Shown here: positions 47,841 to 58,520 of the stretch, piece by piece
How positions within the stretch are numbered: the first letter of the stretch is position 1
How the letters are laid out: the number at the start of each line of letters is the position of its first letter
Assembly: GCA_021613375.1 (NCBI GenBank)
Contig: CM038714.1
Coordinates: 43,473,123 to 43,537,122 of the forward strand
Length of the DNA stretch: 64,000 bases
Origin: Megaleporinus macrocephalus
Lineage: Eukaryota; Chordata; Actinopteri; Characiformes; Anostomidae
Direction of reading: 5' to 3'
Position numbers and translations under genes: made by a program
Notes under the pieces: generated by a model
Told to the model about the DNA's origin: nothing
Databases searched by the model: none
Seen by the model: only the letters and a program-made list of their open reading frames with translations

Positions 47841-48159
47841 TTCAAATGACGAATCCTAGAATGTTGGAAGACTGACCCTCAGGGTCTCCTCCTCAACTAA
47901 CACCACCCAGTTCTCCTCTTCATTCCTACCATCTGCTACACCCTCAACTGCACCACTGTGCCATCCAGATGTACCAGCATTGCGATATGATGGCACTGTT
48001 TCAATTCACTCCAACTTTGTACAAAGACTGAGTCAGAGACTGCCTCATTCAGGAACTACCTCTACCTGTGTAGTTTCTAAAGCTTTTACCATCCAGGCCT
48101 CAAACAGAGATTCTCCTAGTTCTATTTTAAATTTAGCTTAAATACTTTTTGACCGAAGG
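47841..48159. other. Non-coding sequence
   Basis: Nothing certain. It may be part of the retroposon 3' region that follows. Confidence 0.35.
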
Positions 48160-48350
48160 AGGATGTGTCTTCCCTTTTGAGTATTGGCCAGCCCAGTCTT
48201 GAGGGAGTTTTGCTTGCCACCGTCGCCTCTCACTGGCTTGCTCACAGGGGGATACATGTTGTAGCTGTCTGTTTCCCAACTTCTTTAAAGCTGCTTTGTG
48301 ACAACGCTGTAGTAAAAAGCACTACACCAATAAACTTTAATTAAACTGAA
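48160..48350 (+). mobile_element. Retroposon tail, family B (plus)
   Basis: Contains TTGCCACCGTCGCCTCTCAC, GGCTTGCTCACAGG, AAGCTGCTTTGTGACAAC and AATAAACTTTAATTAAACTG. It matches 22295-22450 in opposite orientation. The end resembles the tail of fish LINE/SINE families. Confidence 0.75.
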
Positions 48351-48579
48351 CTGTAGGTGAGCAACTTGCAATAATTGAGCCATTGCTGTGTCATACCAAT
48401 TATTCAGATGTTGTTGGAATAAAGGTAATTAAGTCTTCACTTAAACTCTGCATTATTTAACAGAAATTTACTGTAACATTTCTTTTCTATTTTTAATTCC
48501 ATAAAACCTAAATGGCAGTCAGTCCCGAAATAATCAGGCACTAAAATCCAAAGCCTGTGTTTTTGGGTTCCTACTCTTT
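48351..48579. other. Non-coding sequence
   Basis: Nothing recognised. Confidence 0.35.
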
Positions 48580-49800
48580 TTCTCCTCTTCGTTCCATCAT
48601 GAAAGGCCATTCATTATATGAGCACATGCTGCACAAACGGGGCATTTAGACTCCTATTGTTTGACTGTGAGGAGCGAAGCCTTACAGTGTGTGAAATGCC
48701 CTCCCTCAGGGTGCATTAATCAGAGGAGAGAAAGGTCAAGAAGAACTCATACTTTCTTTTTATTGATGGCTTCAAGTTTGCTCTTTGGATCCAACAGGGC
48801 ATTTATCAGATAGCAATTACAGGCCCTCAGTGAGAAGCCACTGGATAATAATCTCCAGTAAGCACGTCGACACGATAGCAGAACATGATCCGTTGTTTCT
48901 TTCGGGTCTGACTGAAGTTATGAGGTTATACGTAGCAAATAGCTCGGCGTTTAATTTGCCTCATCTTTGTAGCAATCCCACGAAGCATGATGGACAAGGC
49001 TCCGAGTTATTTAATTCCGAATTCATAGCCTTACAAAGTCACCGCGCTAGACCAAGTGCTTCATGAAAAATGGATCAGTGTTAAGAGTTTCTTGTAGATT
49101 TGTTGCGAAACCATCCGCTGGCCCAGCCTCGGCATGGTCCAAATCCATATGCGTGGATAAAGGCGGGAGGCGCCATCTATTGTGCTGTTGTCTCTGTTTT
49201 AATTGGCCACGGCGAGCCTGCCAAGGCGATCATTACTGAAAACCAGTGCAAGAACATTGCCTTAGGCGGCTTTACTTTTCAAAACTATATTCTATTTTAA
49301 TTGCAATTTGATTGTGTTTCTGACCTCTGCTCCTCTTTTTCCCCACCCCGAAAAATACCACTGTTTGTAATTAGAATAATTTGCCTGACCCAGGAATTTC
49401 GGATTAGCGCATGATGGTTTATTCTGTATCTCTAACAGTGGAATACATTATACCGTCCTCCTCGCTCCTTGGCCTGGCTGAACGCCTGCTCTCGCTGATA
49501 TTAGTTCTTTCAGGACCACCGTACGCTTCACCCAAGCTGATAAAATTATGGCGGAAATTGGATGTGGCCACTGAGGGACAAGCATACTGAGAAATCTGAA
49601 TTAGGCCTCATTTGTGTGCAATTTAAATTCTTTCCGTCGGCTTTTGAAAGGGCTAGTTTTTCGGACTCAATAAGAAGATTAAAAGCAAATATAGTTGTGT
49701 CAAAGCCAGGAGTTTGCATGATGGCCATTCATTAGCGTGTCAACTTTAAGTCTAGGGAGCCAGGACTTGGGCACTAGCTTAGCGTCGGGATTTAAGTCAT
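48580..49800. promoter_or_regulatory. Candidate long conserved non-coding block
   Basis: The longest repeat-free stretch in the window. Complexity is high and composition even, no simple repeats or transposon fragments appear, and no reading frame beyond about 93 codons is open. It has motifs such as TTTTAATTGCAATTTGATTG (49300 area), TTTGTAATTAGAATAATTTG (49363 area) and TTAATTGGCCACGG. Comparable stretches near vertebrate developmental genes are deeply conserved; that is inference here. Confidence 0.35.
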
Positions 49801-50718
49801 TTTGCGACACATCTCGTGGTCTTCCCCCCACAAAATCACTTTAAATCTGGCATACGGGGCTGAAAATAGCTGCAAATATATCTTCATGGTGTGGAGAGCA
49901 TTAGAACCTCACCAACATGGGTGCAGTAAAAACTTAGAGGATGTTGATTTTGGTCAAAACAGTTCATTCTATGGATATATCCACACAGTAGAGCCCAGAG
50001 AACTATCATATTAGATCTTTACAAGAAGTTTGATCTGGTAAACATATGACAATACATGACTTAAAGGCTGAAATCTGATAATTAGATGTTTTGTTTATTA
50101 ATACATAGTCATGGTTTGCATACATACACAGATTACTGCTTATAAAAGTGTGCTCTTCATTTAGTGAAGCCAAGATTAGACCCAATTAAATGGTTCATCC
50201 ACCATTCATTGCATTAAATTAGTAATAAATGTTGTAATAATGCATTGAAAAGCACTTGCTAAGAACTTGTTATGCCAATTAGTGAGTATGAATAATTCAC
50301 CTGAATTCATGTCTTATATTTGTTATTCCTATAGGTTTTAGGTTTAGTGAAGTTTGAGTTAATAAAAAACTATGAGCATAATGAGCTAAGAAGAGTTTTA
50401 TTTTATTTTAATTATAATTTTTTTACTAATACTACAAGATGTCCCTACGTTCAAATAAAACATGGAATGAATCTGTGTTTATTCTACAGCAGCCAAAAAA
50501 TGAAAGTTAATGAATAGATGTTATCTTAGCACTGGCATACTACAAGAATCCCATAGGGAAGCTAGCACTCTTCATGACTGGGATTTATTACAAGACACTT
50601 CACAGCCAGTGTGATGTAGACTTTTTAAGATACGCCAAACCAACATTTGTTGCACACATGCCTACTAATATAAATACCTCTTACAGCAGTGCTAATGGAA
50701 GTACATTTCACAGCAATT
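49801..50718. other. Non-coding sequence
   Basis: Increasingly AT-rich toward 50420. No gene recognised. Confidence 0.4.
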
Positions 50719-50726
50719 GTGAGCTG

Positions 50727-51274
50727 CAGTGTTGCCAACTAAGCGACTTTTTCAGACCCTCTAGCGACGTTTTCTTTTAAAAGCGACTAGCAACAACTCT
50801 AGCGACTTTTTCTGGTGTTGTTGGAGACTTTTGGAGACTCTGGGGTGAACACACATGATCTTCAGTTACTGTCCTCAGCAAGCAGCGGGGGCTGCCATGA
50901 GCCCTATCAGACAGTGCTCAATCTCACGGTCAGAGCAGACCCACACCTCACCACGTCCACACTGAAAATGAACAGCGCATGCCCAAAGCCGCCGCTGACC
51001 CCGCCCCCTATCTACAGAGCAGGATGTATATATAAATGCGTCTTAGATAGATAGATACTTTACTGATCCCAGAGGGAAATTCTTCAGTGTGATAAAAAAA
51101 TATTTCACAGAAGAAGTTAATTTATTCAGAGTTAATTTATAGTTATAACATATTTAGGGTGTTTTACTCACTGTTTGTCTCTCCCACAACGTTATTCCTT
51201 CAAATACATGCAACTTCTAGCGACTTTTAGGACAGCCAATAGCTACTTTCCTTACTGAGAAGTTGGCAACAGTG
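50727..51274. mobile_element. hAT-type non-autonomous transposon with exact ends
   Basis: 548 bp. The terminal repeats are CAGTGTTGCCAACT at the left and AGTTGGCAACAGTG at the right (13 of 14 complementary). Perfect 8-bp target duplications GTGAGCTG lie at 50719-50726 and 51275-51282, the length made by hAT transposases. Repeated AGCGACTTTT motifs occur at both subterminal ends, as binding sites do in hAT elements. No transposase is encoded, so movement would need an enzyme from elsewhere. A short retroposon tail is nested inside (51040-51110). Confidence 0.95.
51040..51110 (+). mobile_element. Retroposon 3' tail nested in the hAT element
   Basis: TAGATAGATAGATACTTTAC followed by TGATCCCAGAGGGAAATTC resembles the 3' end of fish non-LTR elements of the RTE/Rex3 kind. 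Only the tail is present. Confidence 0.6.
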
Positions 51275-51282
51275 GTGAGCTG

Positions 51283-52004
51283 ACTAATAGGTAAAGTGCA
51301 ATCACATGATTTTGATAATGCATGGAATCCAGATGGGAGCAGGAAGTTGAGGAGATGGCAGGCAAATCCATACTGTGCTAGTTGCAATGATATTACAAGA
51401 GAAGAGTGGAAACACAATGAAAATCACAATCAATGTTGGAAGTGATAAACTGAATTCAAAGAGTTGACCGCTGTCGATGCAGATATAATAGCTGCTTCCT
51501 CCTCCAGACATCCTTCCACTCAATACTAAACAAATCTATTACGGGTTCACTTCCACAAAGCCTGCAGCATATAAGGTGGAACAGAAAACTCAGTGGAACA
51601 ACTTGAATAAGAGGCTGGTGAATAGGAAGCTGACTTCAGCCCCACCCTGATGGCAGACAAACCATTTTTTGCTTGTGTTTTTTCAGTTTGTTTCTTGATA
51701 AAAGCTCCATGTTTTAGGGTTAGATTTATTTGAGCAAGTGTATCAGAGCAGCCACAGGCATAGGCAGCAACACATGGTGGCTGGCTGTTCTCTGGCCAAA
51801 TTAATTCTTTTAACATTGAAAGAAATTTTGATGGCTAGAGTTGGTGCTATATTAGTAATACTAGCTAATGTGTAATGTATTTTCAGGGATGTGGGTGGGT
51901 GTTTTAAGTTCGGGGGGTGCTGGGATTTCAAGTAAACCCAGTAAACAATAATTTCAAGTAATTCAAATAAAAAACAATATGATGAGAGAGATGACAATAT
52001 ATGC
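51283..52004. other. Non-coding sequence
   Basis: Nothing recognised. Confidence 0.35.
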
Positions 52005-52890
52005 AAATAACATTTTTTTTTTTGATTTTCCTCATATAATTTTCTTTTACTCTTGGCATTAGTAATCAGTTATGTTAATAGTTTTATACTTTCTATCCTC
52101 ATCGCACACTCTTTTTAATAGTTTTTACTCTTTTTAAACACTAAAAAACTTAAACTAAATACCTCTTTGAATAAACTTTCTTTCTATCTAAAATACCAGA
52201 AAAAATAACCAATGAAACCACTTCACCTCTCTAGTACACTAAATATGAAGTAAAGGATTGGCTGGTAGTTTGGCGCTAGCCTTGCTGTAGTCAGACCAGC
52301 TGGTACTGAAGCCTAAATTAATGTGATAACTTGTTATGAGGAGAAAGATAAGATGACTATATATGCCAATAACTGACACATCTCTGCTCCTGCTCCTTCA
52401 GATGGACCTTATGTGAATTAACTGAGCAGCAACAAACCAGGTTGTTGATGTGTGGTGCAGAAGCCTACCCAGAGTAGTCATGGTGAGCTTTAACACTGGA
52501 ACACACACTGAGCAGCGGATATAATGCTGTTGAAAATGTTATTATTATGTTAGCAGCATGAGACTGCAGTGAGGCACAGAACTGGCCTTTAATTTTCCAC
52601 ACACTTCTTCTCCTTTCTTTCTCTCTTTTCTCTTTGCCTTTGTTTTAGTGACCCGCCCCCCCCAAAGTGACCCGCCCGCCAACAGTTTGCAAGGGAACTC
52701 CAGATTTGAATCACTGTAACAAAAACACACCATTACGGCTATTGCAGACTTTTATTGATATATATATATATATATATATATCAAAAGAGTGTGTGATGAG
52801 GATAAAAAGTATAAAACTATTAACATAACTGATTATTAATGCCAAGAATAAAAGAATGAGGAAAATCAAAAATTAAAAAAAAAAGTTGAA
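52005..52890. mobile_element. Element with long inverted arms (~105 bp)
   Basis: The left arm 52012-52117 and the right arm 52784-52885 are about 90 percent reverse complementary (shared ATCAGTTATGTTAATAGTTT in left orientation). The spacer of about 665 bp has no ORF of note, a C-rich stretch at 52651-52680 and (AT)n at 52757-52782. The part at 52120-52318 recurs at 55784-56010. It could be a foldback transposon or two inverted copies of one repeat. Confidence 0.8.
52757..52782. repeat. (AT)n microsatellite
   Basis: Short AT tract abutting the right arm of the inverted-arm element. Confidence 0.93.
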
Positions 52891-52937
52891 ATATATATAT
52901 GTACCCCCAGAATATATATATATAATAAATATATATT

Positions 52938-53260
52938 TTGTCCGTGTGCAATAAAAAACAAAAACAGTGACTTAACAGGAGAGGCTCTCTACTTTCAATG
53001 TACATTAATGGAGAGATGTTTTATTCTAAGTGATTTTGGAGCATTTCTATTGCTCCATTCATCATAAAGGATGTTTCATTATGTAATTACTGATGAAAAC
53101 TGTCTGTAAAGCACTTTGAGTAGACGCTGCTATGAAAAATGCTCTATTAATAAAGAGCATTATTATTATTTTTAATTATTTATTTATTATAATTCTTGTG
53201 TTCAAATGATGTAGAAATTTAAAAACACATGTTTTTCTCTGGACAACAATATAAATAAAA
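52938..53260 (+). mobile_element. Family A dispersed element, near complete
   Basis: Left end TTGTCCGTGTGCAATAAAAA, then CTTTCAATGTACATTAATGG, TTTTGGAGCATTTCTATTGC and TCCATTCATCATAAAGG. After an insertion (53087-53205) it resumes at GTGTTCAAATGATGTAGAAA and ends CATGTTTTTCTCTGGACAAC, an approximate reverse complement of the left end. This is the best copy for estimating the family's length and ends. Confidence 0.82.
53087..53205 (+). mobile_element. Retroposon tail inserted in family A
   Basis: GTAAAGCACTTTGAGTAGAC, GCTGCTATGAAAAATGCTCT and an ATT-rich end resemble the tail of a fish non-LTR element. It divides the family A copy, so it is younger than that copy. Confidence 0.7.
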
Positions 53261-53829
53261 TATAATAAAATCAAATATAACCCTCATTCTAAAACAAGCA
53301 CACACGCCTTTACTATGCATACAATACTACTGCACAACCCAGAGCTATTAAACAGGGTAGACAAGGGCACACACACACAAAACCCACCCTCCCCAAACAC
53401 AGTTACACTAACAACTCCAGGTAAACCACCATCAACCAGAATTAAATGAAAGTGGAATTATAGGTTTGGCATATGCGAGAGCTTCCCTTACTTGAGCCCT
53501 CAAATTCTAGGGGTGCTGCGGCATACTCAGACCCCACTTGCGTCAACACTCCCTTTGTTTTTGCATAATGCATGTTGGGTATTGTACTGAGGAAACACAA
53601 AAACAACAAAAGCAACAACCTGATGGATATAACGCTCTGCAGAATGATAGTTTACATGACATACTAAACTCCACACTCTAGATAAAGGCCTTAACGTGTG
53701 TTTAACTATGTAGTATGATACTCCTCTCTCAATAATCATCCTTCTCTTATGATATACATTCAAAGGACTTAACCTATTCTTTTATTTATATACCAAATCA
53801 TCATAGCCATATATTTCAGTATGTTAAAC
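53261..53829. other. Non-coding sequence
   Basis: A short (AC)n run lies near 53371-53380. Nothing else recognised. Confidence 0.4.
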
Positions 53830-54330
53830 CCAGTGGTCTAATCATGTATTCCAGCATTCGTTCGGCCTTTGAGGAAAAAGAAAGAGAAGATCGTGCCCGG
53901 CATCGCTGTTATAACAAAAGATACAAAAGCCTTAAATTTTCCTCTTTCAAAGCGAGCCCTGAATCCAACACAGAGCTCATTGTTAGAGTTTAGTTTCATT
54001 CCACCTGACACTCCTGACCTGAGTAACATAGCTGTGAATCGCATGTCAACAAAAGAGTCTGGCACATTTGTGGCTATAATAGTCCAGGCGATCGCTCTTG
54101 TGCTGAGTAAAATGCATGATGTTTTTTTCCTTACTCAAAATATTCAGCCAGTATGTAGAGAGGTTTCATTTTTCCAATGTGAGACAAAGACTACCTTTGA
54201 AAGTTTTGTGCTGCCGTGCAGTATCAGTAGACTTCTTGCCCCTATCCATCCAGACATTAATATAAAAAGACTACACTCTCATGGCCTGGCGCACTGCTCC
54301 AGGACGTGTTCTGAATACTGAGCTGACAGT
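53830..54330. promoter_or_regulatory. Candidate conserved non-coding block
   Basis: Single-copy, moderate GC. The 150-codon frame at 53869-54321 begins with TTG, not ATG, and has no splice signals or known domain, so coding is unlikely. Motif-rich texture suggests regulatory DNA. Conservation is not shown. Confidence 0.28.
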
Positions 54331-54873
54331 ACGTGTCACTGCCTTTTATCACACTACTGCACATTCGTAATTGTGGGCGAGTACAAAAAAGCCTTGAAAG
54401 CCTCTCGTCTGTGTTTTTTACAAAACGACTACTTTTGCGTTCTTCTGCAGAGTTTTGGGGAAGCTGAACTTCCTACGGTCAGTTTTAGCATTGTAGAACG
54501 ATGAAAGGTCTAAATGAAAAGAATGTAAAGGTGGATTGAGCCTCAAGGCCAGATGACAAAATACTGAGGCAATGAGGCTGTGCAGATTAAATGACGTCGG
54601 TGATATCGATCGATAATATTGATACAACAAAAAATGGTTCCAATTATTTTCAGAATTGGTGTGTCCTTTATTTAGCACAAAAATTACTTTTCTGAGAGGA
54701 CAGTGTGAAGTAAGTAGCTGCCCAAGGGCCCTTTCCCACCTTGGCAAGGCATTAATTACTATTTAATATATCTGTAATCAGATTTTAAAAATAATGTAAT
54801 TACTATATACTTTTCATGTTACTCTATTCACTGTATTTGGCCACACCCACTTTCAAGTGTGTGTTTCTTCCAC
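54331..54873. other. Non-coding sequence
   Basis: A minus-strand frame of 109 codons (54418-54747) has no known similarity. Nothing else recognised. Confidence 0.35.
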
Positions 54874-55368
54874 CTTTGTGTTAGAACTTCAGCTCAGCTA
54901 ACCAAAATGAATACAGTTACATGGGAGGACACCAGAGAGACAGTAAGAAGTTCGAATGGGACAACACTGTCTCATCCAAGGTTAATAACACAGTGGGTGG
55001 ATTATATGAGAAGGTGGTCTGAGGTTACCTACAGCAACGTTTTTAATTATTTTGTACTCTCGGAAGGTGTAGACGGTTCGTCAATGAAAAACTATAAAAG
55101 TAGTGAAGTGTATCAGTACCTGCATAGTGGAAAGGTCGGCCGTGTGCTCCTACATAAAGACGATGAGTTTATATTTCTGAAACTCTACACTCTGATCTTT
55201 ATGTGCTGTGTTCGTAACACTGTTGTTCAAGCCAAGTTTTCCTCATCTTCCAATTACTGACTCCCTCTAACTGAGCATATTATGCTAGTCATTTTATATG
55301 TTTACTGTCGTTTTGCTTGTAATTTGTATCAACCTATCCACGGTCGCACCGGAAGTTCTAACACAAAG
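54874..55368 (+). mobile_element. Inverted-repeat-bounded candidate element with an ORF
   Basis: CTTTGTGTTAGAACTTC (54874-54890) is the exact reverse complement of 55352-55368, bounding 495 bp. The interior holds an uninterrupted 117-codon ORF and little else. No clear target duplication is visible. It may be a small transposon with a captured coding fragment, or the inverted repeat may be coincidental. The same 17-mer was not seen elsewhere in the window. Confidence 0.5.
54907..55260 (+). CDS. Small ORF resembling the start of a larger fish protein
   Basis: ATG start at 54907 follows CCAAA. The frame can be read back to a GTG at 54859, but ATG is the likely start. 117 residues. The first ~92 have normal protein composition (MNTVTWEDTRETVRSSNGTT, WVDYMRRWSEVTYS, VFNYFVLSEGVDGSSMKNYK, YQYLHSGKVGRVLLHKDD). 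They remind me of the N-terminus of fish proteins that carry a SWIM-type zinc finger and sometimes a YqaJ-like nuclease. That match is from memory and unconfirmed. After FIFLK the sequence turns into an unrelated hydrophobic and serine tail, so this is a truncated copy or first exon with read-through. Confidence 0.5.
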   Translation: MNTVTWEDTRETVRSSNGTTLSHPRLITQWVDYMRRWSEVTYSNVFNYFVLSEGVDGSSMKNYKSSEVYQYLHSGKVGRVLLHKDDEFIFLKLYTLIFMCCVRNTVVQAKFSSSSNY

Positions 55369-55783
55369 TAAACAAAGATGGCGCCCCCAGTGCGTTCATG
55401 GAAAATAGCATGAATAAAGCCTGTACACATGTGTACTGGTAGTTGGTGGTATACCAGTTGTAATTCTTTCTATGGAATGAGTTTTATCAAATAAGCATAT
55501 GTATTAGAGTGACTAAAGAGGTCAAGCATTGCATCAGCTTTACGCCCGTTGGCCGCTGGGTCTAAAGGTTCTGGTATATTTGAGAAAGCATTGAGATAGT
55601 TAGATGGAATAGAGTTAGTTAGAGATGGTACAATGAGTTTTTTTGTCCTCCAGGCAGATTGTTACCTTAATAATTAAAAAAACCTCTTGTGCTCATATAA
55701 ATGTATTGTTTTATTCCTTTCATTAGAAGTTAAGTAGTTAAGTTACAATTTGTATCTTCATATAATGCTCTTTTGCATGATTT
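55369..55783. other. Non-coding sequence
   Basis: Starts with GTAAACAAAGATGGCGCCCC, a 5'-UTR-like motif, but the frame from that ATG closes after 11 codons. Nothing else recognised. Confidence 0.4.
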
Positions 55784-56010
55784 TTACTCTTGTGAAGCAC
55801 TAAAAACTGTCTATTTCATTAAACTTGGTGCTAAAGCAGCACCTGTACTATCTGGAATACCAAAAAAAGACCAAAAAACCATGTCACCTCTCTTAGTCTA
55901 GTACAGTACAAATGAAGTAGTCCACTTAGCTTTCAAGGCAGTTGATGTAAAGGATTGGCTGATAGTTTGGAGTTAGCCTCGATGTAGACCAGCTGGTATG
56001 GAAATAGATG
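55784..56010 (+). repeat. Dispersed repeat, second copy of 52120-52318
   Basis: Shares GTAAAGGATTGGCTGATAGT (with GCTGGTAGT in the other copy), TTAGCCT...GTAGACCAGCTGGTA and CACCTCTCTTAGT with the segment inside the inverted-arm element. Carries a 35-bp insertion relative to it. No coding potential. Confidence 0.75.
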
Positions 56011-56650
56011 ATTGTCCAATTTTCCAAATTCAAGCACTGTCCGATGGCTGGAGGTGTATAGGATGCACATTTGAGAGAAAAGCTGAAGTCCAAATTCCAG
56101 TATATCCAATTGCCTGTATAGCTGCCACTATGTGATTGCTACTCCATTTAAGATGAAATTAATTAAAAAAAGTGAAATTCTAGCAAAAAAACTGCAGCAA
56201 ACTTCAGCCTTGAACAAGCGATCTGCTACAGGCTGGCCCTGGATCCAAGAGACTCAGAAGTTGTGACTACCCTGTCGGCTACTCTCGAAGGCTCATATGA
56301 CCTCATAGCATTTAGAATGTGAATGCTAACATGTCACAATGTTATCACTGACAACATCAAAGGACAACCTTAAACTGCTTCATCACAGCACACGCAAAGT
56401 CGCATCCTTAATCCTCCAACTTTCTTACTGGTTTCCAAGTTACTGCAGGAACCCATGCAAAAGCACTTGATGCACACTAGACGCTGATCAAATCTAAATG
56501 TGCATGTCCTCTCATTCCTGTGTGTCTTGAAAGACACAGATACCGTGTCTATTTTTTTTTTACTGTCAATTAGTATTTATGATGTTGAATAGTCAAGTAA
56601 AATATATTTTAGCATGTTTAAACAAAAAATCAAAAATGTTTAAACACATC
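56011..56650. other. Non-coding sequence
   Basis: Nothing recognised. Confidence 0.35.
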
Positions 56651-56955
56651 AGAGGTGGCACGGTGTTGTAGTGGTTAGCACTGTCATCTCACAGCAAGGT
56701 GATCTGGGTTTGATTCGCAATGTGAGCCGTTCTGTGTGGAGTTTGCATGTTCTCCTCATGCTTAAGAGGGTTTCCACCGGGTACTCCAGTTTCCTCCCAC
56801 TGTACAGAGACATGCATGTTAGGTTGATCATTCACCCTAAATTGCCCGTAGGTGGGAGTATGTGTTGGCCATGCAACACATACTCCCACCTTCGCCCTAT
56901 GATGCTGGCATTGACTACCAACCCCAACTAGCAGGGTTCCAGCATAGAAAAAGCA
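56651..56955 (+). mobile_element. tRNA-derived SINE
   Basis: The head GGTGGCACGGTGTTGTAGTG with TAGTGGTTAGCACTGTC is an A-box-like promoter, and GGGTTTGATTCGC near 56706 is a B-box-like promoter of a tRNA gene. The body has GTGTGGAGTTTGCATGTTCT, a signature of this SINE class in fishes, then CCAGTTTCCTCCCACTGTAC. The tail has AGCAATGCAATGC rather than poly(A). 56851-56890 forms a perfect 17-bp hairpin absent from the class consensus as I recall it. Confidence 0.85.
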
Positions 56956-57544
56956 ATGCAATGCAAAATTAAAAGAGCTGTAATAATTTATTTTTTCACC
57001 CAAAACTGGTGACTTGAGTTCTGTTTATATGGTCTCATTGACTCTTTCGCATATTCTGAGAGAATTGTATAATTGTGGGCAAAATTATCTGATTTCCAGA
57101 CTCATCAAAGTGATAAGGTTAATTAAAAACTACAGGCAATTTAATTTAATCTAATAAAGCTCTAGGCATGTTTCAAAATGAACTTTTTAGTGTTGTTAAT
57201 TTGATTACATTTGAGACAGGACCCATTTGAGCTGCATAGATTTCTGAAATCCGTTTATGACTCCATTCCCTGAGTCTGAATGACGTCAAACTTGCACAGC
57301 AGGAGTTCTGCTGATACACAGATTAGAGGAATGCTTCAGCCAAGAAATCACATCACATTATTTTCCAATTTGCTTCTATAGTTTAGCAGTGGAGCCGCAA
57401 GGCTAACACTGCCAACAAACACTAGAAGTCAATAGTCACCCAAATATTTTATTTTCCATTCCCCCAAAATGACCTCCAGGTCTTCATTAAGGTCATGTAG
57501 ACCTTTCTATGTGTAGGATACCATATTCTTTACTGTGAACTACA
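56956..57544. other. Non-coding sequence
   Basis: Nothing recognised. Confidence 0.35.
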
Positions 57545-58520
57545 AAAATGAAGAAAATCTCTCCTTGTACAGTTGCAGGTAAAAGTTACCCCCTTAAAAG
57601 CATGTGGAATTTGGTATCATCATTATCTAAATCACAATTCTAGACCAGCACAATCTAACTATACTAATATTTTACAACCACTTTGCACTTTTCATGCCTG
57701 TTATTGAGCCCATTGAGTAACATCTGCAGTGCAAACTAGAAAAAGTAAGTGATGCTCTATTTTAATTACTTTTTCAAGAGCTAATTGGTAAAAGGTGTTG
57801 TCAAGGAGATGAGATTTCAGGTGTGGGTACAAAACCTACCTACTGACCAACCTAAGAAAGGTTGGTGCGAACCATGTTTTGATGCAAACAATTTACAGAA
57901 GACCTCAGAAGATGTGTTATACAGATGCATGTGACTGGAAAGGGCTACAGAAGCAATGCTAAGGATCTGGGTCTACATTATCTAAAGTCTCAGGAGTTTC
58001 TCTTGGGCCTTCCAATGTGAAGAATCCAAGGTGAACAGCAAAAGACCTCAAGATCAGTCTACAAACTGCAAAAACGTTTGTTTATGCATCCACTATTAAA
58101 GAAAGACTAAAAAAGAATGGTGCTCAGGAAGGATTGGGGCTCATATTAAGTTTTCCCAAGACCACTGAGATGTTCCATAATAGTTCTGGGAAAGTGTTCT
58201 ATGGACAGCACTATTGTTGGAGCACACTGCACACCAAAACCTCATCCCAACTGTGAAGCATGGTGGAGGAAGCATCATAGTTTGGGGTTTCTTTGGGTCA
58301 TCGTGTAGTCAGGGAACAATAAATTCAAGGGTGTATCAAAACATTTTAGAGTAGAATGTAAGGACAACAGTCCATGGCCTTAGACTGATAAGAAGTTGGG
58401 TGATGCAGTAAGACAATCACTCAAGCACAGAAGTAAAATGAACTAAAGAGTGATTAAATAATAAGGTTTCTGTTCACGAATGGCCAAGTCATGCTCAGTT
58501 TTTTCTAACACAGTGGTCAA
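57545..58520 (+). mobile_element. Decayed Tc1-like transposon
   Basis: Plus-strand DNA matches a fish Tc1-like family: helix-turn-helix region near 57900-58030 (TTTACAGAAGACCTCAGAAG), the catalytic core around 58175-58400 (ATAGTTCTGGGAAAGTGTTC, CCAACTGTGAAGCATGGTGG, AGCATCATAGTTTGGGGTTT) and GTTGGGTGATGCAGTAAGAC at the second aspartate region. Stops and deletions are throughout and no ORF exceeds 60 codons, so it is ancient. Terminal repeats not found. Confidence 0.85.

Noticed and set aside
53869..54321. 150-codon ORF as a gene
   Set aside because: It begins with TTG, has no known domain and no splice signals; a conserved non-coding block is more likely.
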